DNA from: Rhodanobacteraceae bacterium
GTDB lineage: Bacteria > Acidobacteriota > Terriglobia > Terriglobales > Acidobacteriaceae
NCBI GenBank assembly: GCA_025350865.1
Contig: JANXWZ010000111.1
Coordinates: forward strand, 1 to 33,272
Direction of reading: 5' to 3'
DNA length: 33,272 bases
Shown here: piece by piece, positions 25,446 to 33,272 of the stretch
Layout: each line of letters begins with the position of its first letter
How positions within the stretch are numbered: position 1 is the first letter of the stretch
The notes under the pieces: model-generated
Database searches by the model: none
What the model was told of the DNA's origin: nothing
The model's input: the letters and a program-made list of their open reading frames with translations, nothing else
Position numbers and translations under genes: made by a program

Positions 25446-25459
25446 ATTGTACATACAAT
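25446..25459. promoter_or_regulatory. Palindrome upstream of the brnA-like gene (candidate autoregulatory operator)
   Basis: ATTGTA-CA-TACAAT, 6+2+6 and perfect, lies 17-30 bases upstream of the ATG in an AT-rich stretch where a -10 element would fall. BrnA proteins are known to repress their own promoter, so this is a natural candidate site. Confidence 0.45.
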
Positions 25460-25494
25460 ATGTTCAGCCAACCCAAGCAGCTCACAAGCCTACC

Positions 25495-25540
25495 GGGTGC
25501 CCCATCCTCGGCGGCAGTTTCATCGTCGACAGGGTGGGGT
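25495..25540. repeat. GTGCCCCAT hairpin repeat (family B) upstream of serS
   Basis: GGGTGCCCCATCCTCGGCG, a loop containing TTTCAT, then CGTCGACAGGGTGGGG. The stem is imperfect. It occupies the space where a brnT gene would be expected. Confidence 0.65.
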
Positions 25541-25598
25541 ATCGTTTGCGGCCAGCAAACGACCGTCTTGGCTTCCACGCACGATAGAATGGTCGTCG

Positions 25599-26960
25599 AT
25601 GCTCGATCTGGCTTTTGTCCGCAACAACCTCGACCTCGTCGAGACCAAACTCCGCTCCCGCAGTGGCGACCACGCCACACTGCTCGTCGACTTCACCACC
25701 GTCGACAGCGAGCGCCGCGCCGCCATCACCCAGCTCGAAACCCTGCAGGCCGAACGCAACAAGCTCACCGCCGAGATTCAGGCCCTGCGTAAATCCGGAG
25801 CCGATGCATCCGGCCTCATGGACGCCACACGCGACCTCAAATCCCGCTCCGAAGCCCTCGAAAAGTCCGCTGCCGCCGCCGACGAGCGCCTCCGCGAACT
25901 CATGCAGACGCTCCCCAATCTCCCCCACGACTCCGTCCCCCTCGGCAAATCCGAGCACGACAACGTAGTCGTTAAAACCGTCGGCGAACCCACAACATTC
26001 GACTTCCCCGCCAAGCCCCACTGGGAGATCGGCGAGTCCCTCGGCATCCTCGACTTCGAACGCGCCGCCAAAATCTCCGGCTCCCGCTTCACCATCCACT
26101 TCGCCCAGGGAGCCCGCCTCGAACGCGCTCTCGCCAACTTTATGCTCGACCTGCATACCAAGAAGCACGGGTATACGGAGGTTCTGCCGCCCACCATGGT
26201 GAACAGCCGCTCCCTCTTCGGCACCGGCCAGCTACCCAAGTTTGCCGAAGACCTCTTCCACTGCGACGACAAGGGAGCGCACGAGCCCGGCACCTACCAG
26301 GAGAACGACCACTGGCTCATCCCCACCGCCGAGGTTCCCGTCACGAACATCTTCCGCGACGAAACCCTCGACGACGCCTCACTCCCCATCAGCTTCTGCG
26401 CCTACACAAGCTGCTTCCGCTCCGAGGCCGGCAGCTACGGCAAGGACGTCCGTGGCCTCATCCGCCAGCACCAGTTCCAGAAGGTGGAGCTGGTCAAATT
26501 CTGCCGCCCGCAGGACTCCGAAGCCGAGCACGAGAAGCTGACCGAACACGCCGAAGCGGTGCTCGAAACTCTTGGCCTGCCATACCGCCGCATGCTCCTC
26601 TGCACCGGCGACATGGGCTTCTCTTCCGCCAAAACCTTCGACCTCGAAGTCTGGCTCCCCGGCCAGGGTCTCTACCGCGAGATCTCCAGCTGCAGCAACT
26701 TCGAAGCCTTCCAGGCTCGACGCGCCAATATCAAGTACCGAGCCCCCGGCGCAAAGAAGCCCGAGTTCCTCCACACCCTCAACGGCAGCGGTCTGGCAGT
26801 AGGCCGGACCTACCTCGCTATCCTCGAAAACTATCAGCGGGCCGACGGCACCGTCCGCATCCCGGATGCGCTGATCTCCTACATGGACGGTGAAACCATT
26901 ATCAGCAAGCAATCTGGCGCATGGATCGCGAAGGGTGTGTCATCGAAAGGCGGGGCCTGA
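25599..26960 (+). CDS. serS: Seryl-tRNA synthetase
   Basis: The product is about 453 residues from the ATG at 25599 ([20 protein letters not shown]), which matches the canonical SerRS start. Longer upstream frames run through a repeat. It charges tRNA-Ser with serine in the cytoplasm. The N-terminal coiled-coil arm that grips the tRNA long variable arm spans about residues 30-100 ([21 protein letters not shown] ... [13 protein letters not shown]). The class II core follows: motif 1 near [12 protein letters not shown], the TAEVPVTN serine-site loop, motif 2 [21 protein letters not shown], and motif 3 [18 protein letters not shown]. No Shine-Dalgarno sequence is evident. Its TGA shares one base with the ATG of the next gene. 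Confidence 0.97.
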   Translation: MLDLAFVRNNLDLVETKLRSRSGDHATLLVDFTTVDSERRAAITQLETLQAERNKLTAEIQALRKSGADASGLMDATRDLKSRSEALEKSAAAADERLRELMQTLPNLPHDSVPLGKSEHDNVVVKTVGEPTTFDFPAKPHWEIGESLGILDFERAAKISGSRFTIHFAQGARLERALANFMLDLHTKKHGYTEVLPPTMVNSRSLFGTGQLPKFAEDLFHCDDKGAHEPGTYQENDHWLIPTAEVPVTNIFRDETLDDASLPISFCAYTSCFRSEAGSYGKDVRGLIRQHQFQKVELVKFCRPQDSEAEHEKLTEHAEAVLETLGLPYRRMLLCTGDMGFSSAKTFDLEVWLPGQGLYREISSCSNFEAFQARRANIKYRAPGAKKPEFLHTLNGSGLAVGRTYLAILENYQRADGTVRIPDALISYMDGETIISKQSGAWIAKGVSSKGGA

Positions 26961-27340
26961 TGCCCAATCTGCTCAAGAGCTACTTCTTCTGGACCTACGA
27001 ACGCGGCAGCTTCCACTACGACGTCATGGTCACGGCGATCCTGCTCTTCCTCTTCGTCAGCCCCCGCTTCATTGACTTCAAAGATCGCCCCGTCGAAACC
27101 GTCGCCAAGCACTCCAGCGAGGTACTCGTCAAAGAGGCCGGCATGTCCGGGGACCGTCCCCGCTTCATCTACCAGATCCGCGCCGACAACCTCCGCGACA
27201 CCTCCACAGACGACCAGCGGCGCGCGTCCATCCTTCAAGTCGTAGAACCCATCTCCGGTGAAGTCACCCTCGTAAGCTACGAAGAGGTCAAGGACGCCGA
27301 GGGCCATGTCGCCGCCTACAACGCAACAGTCCTCCGCTGA
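26960..27340 (+). CDS. Small membrane-anchored protein coupled to serS
   Basis: The product is about 126 residues. Its ATG overlaps the serS stop as TGATG at 26958-26962, which indicates translational coupling. One N-terminal transmembrane segment (VMVTAILLFLFVSPRFI) follows a short cytoplasmic head ([21 protein letters not shown]). The rest (SSEVLVKEAGMSGDRPRFIY ... VEPISGEVTLVSYEEVKD) would be periplasmic and looks like a small mixed alpha/beta domain. I do not recognise a family. The next gene, a LolA-like secreted protein, starts 40 bases downstream, so serS and these two genes may form one transcription unit. Confidence 0.75.
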   Translation: MPNLLKSYFFWTYERGSFHYDVMVTAILLFLFVSPRFIDFKDRPVETVAKHSSEVLVKEAGMSGDRPRFIYQIRADNLRDTSTDDQRRASILQVVEPISGEVTLVSYEEVKDAEGHVAAYNATVLR

Positions 27341-27380
27341 CCTTTTCGGCCGGCAAACATCCAACTGTTCAGAGGTCTCG

Positions 27381-28049
27381 ATGAAAATCGCCTGCATTCT
27401 TCTTCCGCTCTGCGTTGCCGCTGCAACCGCCCAACAGCCGGGCAGTCCCGATGCCACGTTGAAAGCGCTCGACGCGAGCAGCGCCCGGTTTGTCTCTGCG
27501 CAGGCGACCTTTAAGAAGGACCTATTCACCAAGCTCGTCAATGATCACGATCTTCAGGACGGCATCACCTTTGCCATCCGTAAAAACGGCGCCTCCGAAG
27601 TAGGGATCAAGATCAACGGCAAAGGAGCCCGCACGGTCGAGTACAAGGACGGCACCGCCCGCGACTACAACCCCGCCCTGAAGTGCTACGACACGTATTC
27701 CGCCACCAAGAGCAAGGGCACCATCGAGAGTCTGCTCGCACTCTCCTTCGGTGCCAGCGGCAAAGAGCTCGCCGCCAACTGGACCATCACCGATCTCGGC
27801 CCCGAATCGCTCAACACCGACGGCAAGCAGGTGAAGGTCGAGAAGCTCGACCTGATCCCCAAAGACCAGGGCCTGCGCAACAACATCAAGCACGTCGCGC
27901 TCTGGACCGATCTCACCACCGCAGTATCGCTGCAGGAGATCGTCTACTCACCCTCCGGCGACACCCAGACGGCCACCTACTCCAACGTGCGACTGAACAA
28001 AGACGTCAATAAATCTCCATTCAAAATCGAAGGCAAGCCCTGCAAGTAA
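27381..28049 (+). CDS. LolA-like periplasmic protein
   Basis: The product is about 222 residues from the ATG at 27381, with AGAGGT about 5 bases upstream. The signal peptide is MKIACILLPLCVAAATAQQ. The body has the LolA/LolB pattern of an N-terminal helix (LKALDASSARFVSAQATFKKD) followed by antiparallel strands and amphipathic turns (FAIRKNGASEVGIKI, ARTVEYKDGTARDYNP, VEKLDLIPKDQGLRNNIKHVALWTD). It ends at SPFKIEGKPC, like the last strand of that fold. LolA carries lipoproteins across the periplasm. Related acidobacterial proteins are often separate paralogs, so the true cargo is uncertain. Its last 29 bases overlap the 3' end of the convergent glycosyltransferase gene. Confidence 0.75.
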   Translation: MKIACILLPLCVAAATAQQPGSPDATLKALDASSARFVSAQATFKKDLFTKLVNDHDLQDGITFAIRKNGASEVGIKINGKGARTVEYKDGTARDYNPALKCYDTYSATKSKGTIESLLALSFGASGKELAANWTITDLGPESLNTDGKQVKVEKLDLIPKDQGLRNNIKHVALWTDLTTAVSLQEIVYSPSGDTQTATYSNVRLNKDVNKSPFKIEGKPCK

Positions 28050-29583
28050 GCGTTGGATTAACCAATGACGTCATTCTGGCGAAGCCAGAATCTCCGTAGT
28101 TGTCTTTCTGAGGCGACACTCCTCCGCGAAATTCGATCTGATTACCGCCCGAAGCATCGCGCGTTTCGCCCCGTCCGACTTTCCACCCAGCCACCACGCC
28201 AGCCCCCAAGACGATCAACACCGGAAAAAACTCCACCGTATACCGCGGCTCTGAGTTATCGATCGTCAGCAGCAACAGCACCCGCATCCCGATCGTCGCC
28301 ACCATCCCCCACATCAACGGCGCATACTCCCCCCACGACCGCCGCCGCGCAAACCCCACCGCAGCCAGCGCAAACAAGCCTGCATTCAACCCGGCGTACG
28401 CCAGCGAAAACCAGTTCCCTGCTGTGTTCAGCTTCCACCACTCCGTGGGCACCGGGATCATCTCAGTCCGCGGCCGGAACATCATGTTGATCACCCGGGC
28501 TACCGGCATCGCGACGTAGTACCGAAGAGGATCGCCTGCAATACGTTCCCCGGCGATCTTGTCGAACTGCGCATCCACTGCTGCCGAGTATTTGTAACTC
28601 TGGTTGTACGCCGCGAAAATCGCCTCCGTCTCCGCATACTGCGCGTTCGAGTCGAAGGCCCGATTAGGCAGATCGGCAATCTGGATCGAGTCGCCAACAT
28701 ACTCCCAATAAATCGTCTGCGTCGACGCAAACTCCACCGCCCAGGTCCGATACCAGCGCTGAAAGCCATATGGATTCGGCTCCCCGGGATCGTTGGCAAA
28801 GCGTGGAGCGAGCGGCTGCACCACATGCAGCGTGCGCCAGTTGCGGATCGCCCACGGCACCAGCGGAAGCACCGTCAAAACCGACACCAGCAACACCGCC
28901 GCCGGGCCCACCTTCAGCCCAGACTTCCGCCATCCAATCCAGCCCATCGCCGGAACCACGGCAGCCGCCAGCATTCCCTGCTCCGGCCGCAGCAGAATTG
29001 CATAGCTCAACGCGAATGCCACCGCGAACAGCCATTGATCGACTCCCGCCCTCCCCTGCTGCCAGCGCAGCAGCGCGTAGAAGGCCAGTGCGATGCAGAA
29101 GATCGTCACCGCCTCCGTCAACGGCACAGCAACGTAATTTGCCGTAAACGGACACAACGCCGCCATCCACAACGCAGCCAACCCCGCGCGCTGCCCGAAG
29201 ATTCGCCGCGCCAACCCGGCCACTAAAAGGCAGGTCCACAGGTCGATCACCACCTGCACCAGCATCACCGCCGTGTAGTTCTCCATGCCGAAGATTCGGA
29301 AGCAGACTGCCAGAAACAGCGGATAGCCGGGCAGCCGGATCAGCGAAGGTGTAACCCCGTGCGCAGCATTGGAAAATCCATAAACATGGTGCTCTATCAA
29401 GTTCCGGGCGAGTTCGCCGTAGACGTGCGAGTCAAACGTGATCTGCCCGAAGTGTAGAACCCACCACAGCCGCAGCGCCAATCCCGCAACCAGCGGCAGT
29501 CCCAGCCGGACCAGCTTCCGTCGCGGCCCGTCGCCTTCCGGTCCCATCCCAGCCGGCGAATTGTGATCGGAAGAGTCGCTCAT
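28021..29583 (-). CDS. ArnT/GT39-type membrane glycosyltransferase with a repeat-encoded C-terminus
   Basis: The product is about 520 residues. The ATG at 29581-29583 is chosen (MSDSSDHNSPAGMGPEGDGPRRK) because transmembrane segments begin shortly after. Longer upstream frames have no support. Around ten hydrophobic segments are visible. The first periplasmic loop, ITFDSHVYGELARNLIEHH, carries the acidic/aromatic pattern of GT-C enzymes that take sugars from polyprenyl phosphate. The sugar and acceptor are unknown. The natural protein probably ended near GWKVGRGE. The last about 30 residues (SPQKDNYGDSGFARMTS onward) translate a family A hairpin repeat read on the minus strand and then run into the end of the LolA-like gene. 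Confidence 0.85.
   Translation of the reverse strand: MSDSSDHNSPAGMGPEGDGPRRKLVRLGLPLVAGLALRLWWVLHFGQITFDSHVYGELARNLIEHHVYGFSNAAHGVTPSLIRLPGYPLFLAVCFRIFGMENYTAVMLVQVVIDLWTCLLVAGLARRIFGQRAGLAALWMAALCPFTANYVAVPLTEAVTIFCIALAFYALLRWQQGRAGVDQWLFAVAFALSYAILLRPEQGMLAAAVVPAMGWIGWRKSGLKVGPAAVLLVSVLTVLPLVPWAIRNWRTLHVVQPLAPRFANDPGEPNPYGFQRWYRTWAVEFASTQTIYWEYVGDSIQIADLPNRAFDSNAQYAETEAIFAAYNQSYKYSAAVDAQFDKIAGERIAGDPLRYYVAMPVARVINMMFRPRTEMIPVPTEWWKLNTAGNWFSLAYAGLNAGLFALAAVGFARRRSWGEYAPLMWGMVATIGMRVLLLLTIDNSEPRYTVEFFPVLIVLGAGVVAGWKVGRGETRDASGGNQIEFRGGVSPQKDNYGDSGFARMTSLVNPTLTCRACLRF
28069..28110. repeat. GTCATTC hairpin repeat (family A) at the 3' ends of two convergent genes
   Basis: GACGTCATTCTGGC-gaa-GCCAGAATCTCCGTAGTTGTCTTTCTG, with 8-bp perfect arms. 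On the minus strand it encodes the tail of the ArnT-like protein. Confidence 0.8.
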
Positions 29584-29707
29584 GATTCTCGCCTCTGCAT
29601 CATAACTGGTAGGCGAATCGGCCTCGAAGCAGGGCCACTTCGTTGACTCTTCAACCCGCACTGCATACGATGCACCTAGGGGCCTGTCGCACCGATCGAC
29701 ACAATAG

Positions 29708-32700
29708 ATGAACAAACCAGTTTTCTACGACCCGCAACGTAAGCGATGGAAAAGGCTCCGTCGCATCTTTGACGTGCTGGCCTTCTCCGGCGTGTGTCTG
29801 GGCGCCATCTTCATCGTCGGCCTGTTGCAGATCAAGCCGTTGCCCGAGCTTCAGCTCACCTCCCAAACCCGCAACTACCGGGCGCTCACCAGCCCCAACA
29901 AGCCGGTGATCAAGTCCACCCAGAAGGCTGCGCTCTCCGCCCATCGCCGCACCCAGACCAAGCCCTCCGACATCCCGCTGAACAGTGGCGAAGGCCTGCG
30001 CGCCGCGTACTACGTCGACTGGGACGCCTCCAGCTACTCCTCCCTCAAGCAGCACATCTCTCAGATCGATCTGCTGTTTCCCGAGTGGCTCCATCTCACC
30101 AGCGCAGATGGCAACATCACCGCCTTCTCCGCTGAAGACAACCGTCCGTTCCAGGTCGTCGACAAGAGCGGCGTCCACCACGTAGACCAGGAAAATAAGG
30201 TCGCACGCGCCATCGCCGCTGCCCGCGCCGATACTGAAGTCTTTCCGCTGGTCAACAACTACGACCTCCTCAACAACGACTACTCCGACTCCATCGGGCC
30301 TTTCCTCAACGATCCCGCAGCTCGCGCCCACTTCATCGATCAGGTCAACCGATTCCTGAAAGCGACGTCCACCTACCGCGGCATCACGCTCGATTTTCAG
30401 GACGTTCCCGACGAGGCCTTCCCTGCCTACAAGACGCTGGTGGCTGATCTCTACGCCGTACTCCACCCGGCCAATCTACGGCTCTACATCAGCACGCCCG
30501 TCGGCGACCCGCAGTTCGATTTCGCCTACATGGCCGCGAACTCCGACGGCCTGCTGCTGATGAACTACGACCAGCACCAGCAGTCCACCAGCCCGGGCCC
30601 TCTGGCTGCGCAGGATTGGTTCGTCGACAACCTCCAGCAGGCGCTCAAAGTCGTCCCCAAACAGAAGATCATTCTTGCGCTGGGCAGCTATGGCTACGAC
30701 TGGACCACAGCCGCCCCGCCACCTCCCAAACCCCCGGCTCGCGGCCATGCGCGTGCCGCCAAGGAGCCACCGCCCGCCGAGCCCAAGGTTATCAACGTCG
30801 ACAGCATTACGACGCAGGACGCGTGGCAGGCGGCGTCGGACTCGGGCGCACAGATCGAGCTCGACCCCGACACGCTGAACGCTCACTTCGCTTACGACGA
30901 CGACGACAACCACGTCCGCCACAACGTCTGGTTCCTTGACGCCGTAACGGTTCTGAATCAGATGCGCGCCGCCCGCGCCCTCGGCATCACCACGTTTTCG
31001 CTGTGGCGGCTGGGCTCGGAAGACGCCTCCCTCTGGAAGATCTGGGACACGCCCACACGCGCCGATCCGATGAAGGATCTGGCCGTGGTCAACCCCGGCA
31101 ACGGTGTCGACACCGAAGGCGCAGGCGACATCCTGCGCGTCACGCGGAACCCGCAGCCAGGCCGTCGCACAGTCACGCTGGACGACGATGACAGCGTCGC
31201 CGCTCCCTTCAAGATGGTCGTCAAGGAGAGCATGACGGCCTACCCGCTGCCCTACACCATTGAGCAGTACGGCTATCACCCTAAACAGGTTGCCCTCTCC
31301 TTCGACGACGGACCCGATCCGGAGTGGACCCCAAAGATCCTCGACGTGCTCAAAAAGCTCAACGTCAAGGGAACCTTCTTCATGATTGGCGAGGTAGCGC
31401 AGGACAACGTCGGCGTCATGCGGCGCGTCTTCGACGAAGGCCACGAGATCGGCAACCACACCTTCACCCACCCGGACATCAGCGAAATTTCCGACGAGCA
31501 GGTCAAACTGCAACTCAACCTTACCGAGCGGCTCTTCGCCTCCAAGCTGGGCGTCAACCCGCTCTACTTCCGCCCGCCCTACTCGATCGATCAGGAGCCC
31601 GACACCAACGACCAGGCCGCCCCCATTGATCGCATCCAGCACCTCGGCTTCCTCATCATCGGCGACAAGATCGATACCGACGACTGGTACGAGCATCCCC
31701 GCAAAACACCGCAGCAGATCACCGACGGCATCTTCAAACAGATCGCCGACATGGAACTTCATCCCTGGAACAAGGGCTCCATCATCCTGCTGCACGATGG
31801 AGGCGGCGACCGATCCGCCACCGTAGATGCGCTTCCCGTTCTTATCAAGGCTCTGCGCGATCGCGGGTATGAAATCGTCCCCGTCTCAAAGCTGCTCGGC
31901 AAGTCTCGCAACCAGGTAATGGTGCCGCTGACCAAACGCGAGCAATGGCAGGCGCGATTCGACTGGATCGCCTTCTTCATCTTCAGTTTCTTCAACCACT
32001 TCGTCATCTACGTCTTCTACATCGGCGACATCCTGATGAGCGGCCGCCTCATCATCATCGGCCTCTTCGCCCTCATCGACCGCCTGCGCACCCGCAAGAA
32101 CTTTGCCACCGCCGACTACCAGCCGCGTGTCGCCGTCCTGGTCCCCGCCTACAACGAAGAGAAGGTCATCGCCCGCACCATCCGCTCCGTAATGATGTCG
32201 AACTACAAAAATCTCCGCATCGTGGTCATCGACGACGGCTCCTCCGACCAGACCTACGAGGTCGCCCGCACCGCCTACCCGGAGCAGATCGCGTCCGGTC
32301 GCCTGACCGTCCTCACGAAGCCCAACGGCGGCAAAGCCGACGCCCTCAACTTCGCGCTCGACCACATCGACGAAGAGATCTACGTCGGCATCGACGCCGA
32401 TGGAGTGATCGCGCACGACGCCATCACCAACCTCGTCCCGCACTTCGCCAACCCCGAAATCGGAGCCGTCGCCGGCAACGCCAAGGTCGGCAACCGGGTC
32501 AATCTCTGGACCCGCTGGCAGGCCCTCGAATACATCACCAGCCAGAACTTCGAGCGGCGCGCCCTCGACCTCTTCAACGTCGTCATGGTCGTCCCCGGAG
32601 CCATCGGGGCATGGCGCACCGCAGCCGTACGCGCCGGCGGCGGCTACCACACCAACACCGTAGCCGAAGACGCCGACCTCACCATGAACCTGCTCGAGCA

Positions 32701-33271
32701 GGGCTACGACGTCGTCTACGAGGACCGCGCCCTCGCCTTCACCGAAGCCCCCGTCAACGCCGACGGCCTCATGCGCCAGCGCTTCCGCTGGTCCTTCGGC
32801 ATTCTGCAAGCCATCTTCAAACATCGCGGAGCCATCACCCGCAACCGCGCCATGGGCCTCTTCGCGCTGCCCAACATCCTCATCTTCCAGATCCTGCTAC
32901 CGCTGGTCTCGCCCTTCATCGACCTGATGTTCATCGCGGGCATCGTCAACTACGGCCTCGACAAATACTTCCACCCCGAGACCGCCTCCACCGACAGCCT
33001 CTACAAGCTACTGACGTTCTTCTTCGCCTTCCTGCTGATCGACTTCACCGCCTCCGCACTGGCCTTCATGCTGGAACGCAAACACCCCGCCAGCAAGGGC
33101 GACTACTGGCTCCTCTTCCATATCTGGATTCAGCGCTTCACCTACCGCCAGGTTTTCTCCGTCGTGCTCTTCAAGACCATCAAACGAGCCATCGACGGCA
33201 AGCCCTTCAACTGGGACAAGCTAGAACGCACCGCCCAGATGTCCAAGGAAACCGAGAAGCTGACGCAGTAG
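29708..33271 (+). CDS. GH18-like / NodB deacetylase / GT2 synthase fusion, probable exopolysaccharide machine
   Basis: The product is 1187 residues from the ATG at 29708. An N-terminal transmembrane segment lies at about residues 22-41. A GH18-like TIM barrel covers about 95-445; its catalytic-motif region reads YRGITLDFQDVPDE, with Gln231 (CAG at 30398-30400) where the acid Glu is expected. A NodB polysaccharide deacetylase covers about 525-735: SFDDGP with Asp533-534, HTFTH with zinc ligands His584 and His588, FRPPYS, and LLHDGG. Two or three transmembrane segments follow at about 755-800, then a processive GT2 domain: DDGSSD at 842, DADG at 896, AEDADL and QRFRW at 1024-1028. C-terminal transmembrane segments complete it. 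Predicted topology puts the GT2 domain in the cytoplasm and the other two outside, so one protein could polymerise a beta-linked aminosugar chain, deacetylate it, and bind or cut it. The substrate is inferred. Confidence 0.93.
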   Translation: MNKPVFYDPQRKRWKRLRRIFDVLAFSGVCLGAIFIVGLLQIKPLPELQLTSQTRNYRALTSPNKPVIKSTQKAALSAHRRTQTKPSDIPLNSGEGLRAAYYVDWDASSYSSLKQHISQIDLLFPEWLHLTSADGNITAFSAEDNRPFQVVDKSGVHHVDQENKVARAIAAARADTEVFPLVNNYDLLNNDYSDSIGPFLNDPAARAHFIDQVNRFLKATSTYRGITLDFQDVPDEAFPAYKTLVADLYAVLHPANLRLYISTPVGDPQFDFAYMAANSDGLLLMNYDQHQQSTSPGPLAAQDWFVDNLQQALKVVPKQKIILALGSYGYDWTTAAPPPPKPPARGHARAAKEPPPAEPKVINVDSITTQDAWQAASDSGAQIELDPDTLNAHFAYDDDDNHVRHNVWFLDAVTVLNQMRAARALGITTFSLWRLGSEDASLWKIWDTPTRADPMKDLAVVNPGNGVDTEGAGDILRVTRNPQPGRRTVTLDDDDSVAAPFKMVVKESMTAYPLPYTIEQYGYHPKQVALSFDDGPDPEWTPKILDVLKKLNVKGTFFMIGEVAQDNVGVMRRVFDEGHEIGNHTFTHPDISEISDEQVKLQLNLTERLFASKLGVNPLYFRPPYSIDQEPDTNDQAAPIDRIQHLGFLIIGDKIDTDDWYEHPRKTPQQITDGIFKQIADMELHPWNKGSIILLHDGGGDRSATVDALPVLIKALRDRGYEIVPVSKLLGKSRNQVMVPLTKREQWQARFDWIAFFIFSFFNHFVIYVFYIGDILMSGRLIIIGLFALIDRLRTRKNFATADYQPRVAVLVPAYNEEKVIARTIRSVMMSNYKNLRIVVIDDGSSDQTYEVARTAYPEQIASGRLTVLTKPNGGKADALNFALDHIDEEIYVGIDADGVIAHDAITNLVPHFANPEIGAVAGNAKVGNRVNLWTRWQALEYITSQNFERRALDLFNVVMVVPGAIGAWRTAAVRAGGGYHTNTVAEDADLTMNLLEQGYDVVYEDRALAFTEAPVNADGLMRQRFRWSFGILQAIFKHRGAITRNRAMGLFALPNILIFQILLPLVSPFIDLMFIAGIVNYGLDKYFHPETASTDSLYKLLTFFFAFLLIDFTASALAFMLERKHPASKGDYWLLFHIWIQRFTYRQVFSVVLFKTIKRAIDGKPFNWDKLERTAQMSKETEKLTQ

Positions 33272-33272
33272 C

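Noticed and set aside
25267..25680. Minus-strand 137-codon frame as a possible BrnT toxin for the BrnA-like gene.
   Set aside because: It overlaps brnA in another frame and the start of serS, and shows none of the BrnT pattern.
4031..28110. Repeats as remnants of a CRISPR array.
   Set aside because: The copies are kilobases apart, palindromic, variable in stem sequence and without regular spacers.
30476..31795. Minus-strand 439-codon frame opposite the GH18-NodB-GT2 gene.
   Set aside because: It is Val/Asp/Gly-rich antisense shadow of a gene with intact deacetylase motifs.

Overview
The window looks like part of a chromosome from a soil-type member of the Acidobacteriota (Terriglobales/Acidobacteriaceae, the Granulicella-Edaphobacter-Terriglobus type). 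This placement is an inference. It rests on moderately high GC, TonB-dependent receptors with an N-terminal carboxypeptidase-regulatory-like domain, a GH92 mannosidase, secreted acetamidase/formamidase paralogs, an M13 peptidase, and many intergenic hairpin repeats opening with GTCATTC or GTGCCCCAT. No rRNA, tRNA, CRISPR array or intact transposase gene was found.

Left part (1-13 kb, all minus strand): the start of a TonB-dependent receptor runs off the left edge. It is followed by a secreted GH92 alpha-mannosidase and two tandem acetamidase/formamidase paralogs, both broken: one by a frameshift plus an amber codon, the other by a single amber codon. Next come a secreted multicopper oxidase with a Met-rich tail, a putative outer-membrane barrel protein, a Pro/Ala/Lys-rich lipoprotein and a full TonB-dependent receptor. 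Two hairpin terminators delimit transcription units here.

Middle part (13-25 kb): a polytopic GT-C/GT39-like membrane protein split by a frameshift, purH, a large TPR protein and a dGTPase-type HD hydrolase lie on the plus strand. An M13 metallopeptidase and class 1B dihydroorotate dehydrogenase (pyrD) lie on the minus strand. A secreted metallophosphoesterase follows on the plus strand.

Right part (25-33 kb): a MITE-like element with perfect 18-bp terminal inverted repeats abuts an orphan BrnA-type antitoxin and supplies its stop codon. Then come serS, coupled by a one-base overlap to a small membrane protein gene, and a LolA-like periplasmic protein. A convergent ArnT/GT39-type membrane glycosyltransferase has a C-terminus encoded by a dispersed repeat. 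Last is a 1187-residue protein joining a GH18-like domain, a NodB deacetylase and a processive GT2 synthase, a one-polypeptide candidate for making and deacetylating an exopolysaccharide.

Two themes recur. First, two families of small palindromic repeats with conserved flanks and covarying stems are scattered between genes, and several copies lie inside coding sequence (purH, the split GT-C gene, the 3' end of the ArnT-like gene). Second, several genes are decaying. The most unusual single gene is the GH18-NodB-GT2 fusion, whose GH18-like catalytic motif carries Gln where Glu is expected.
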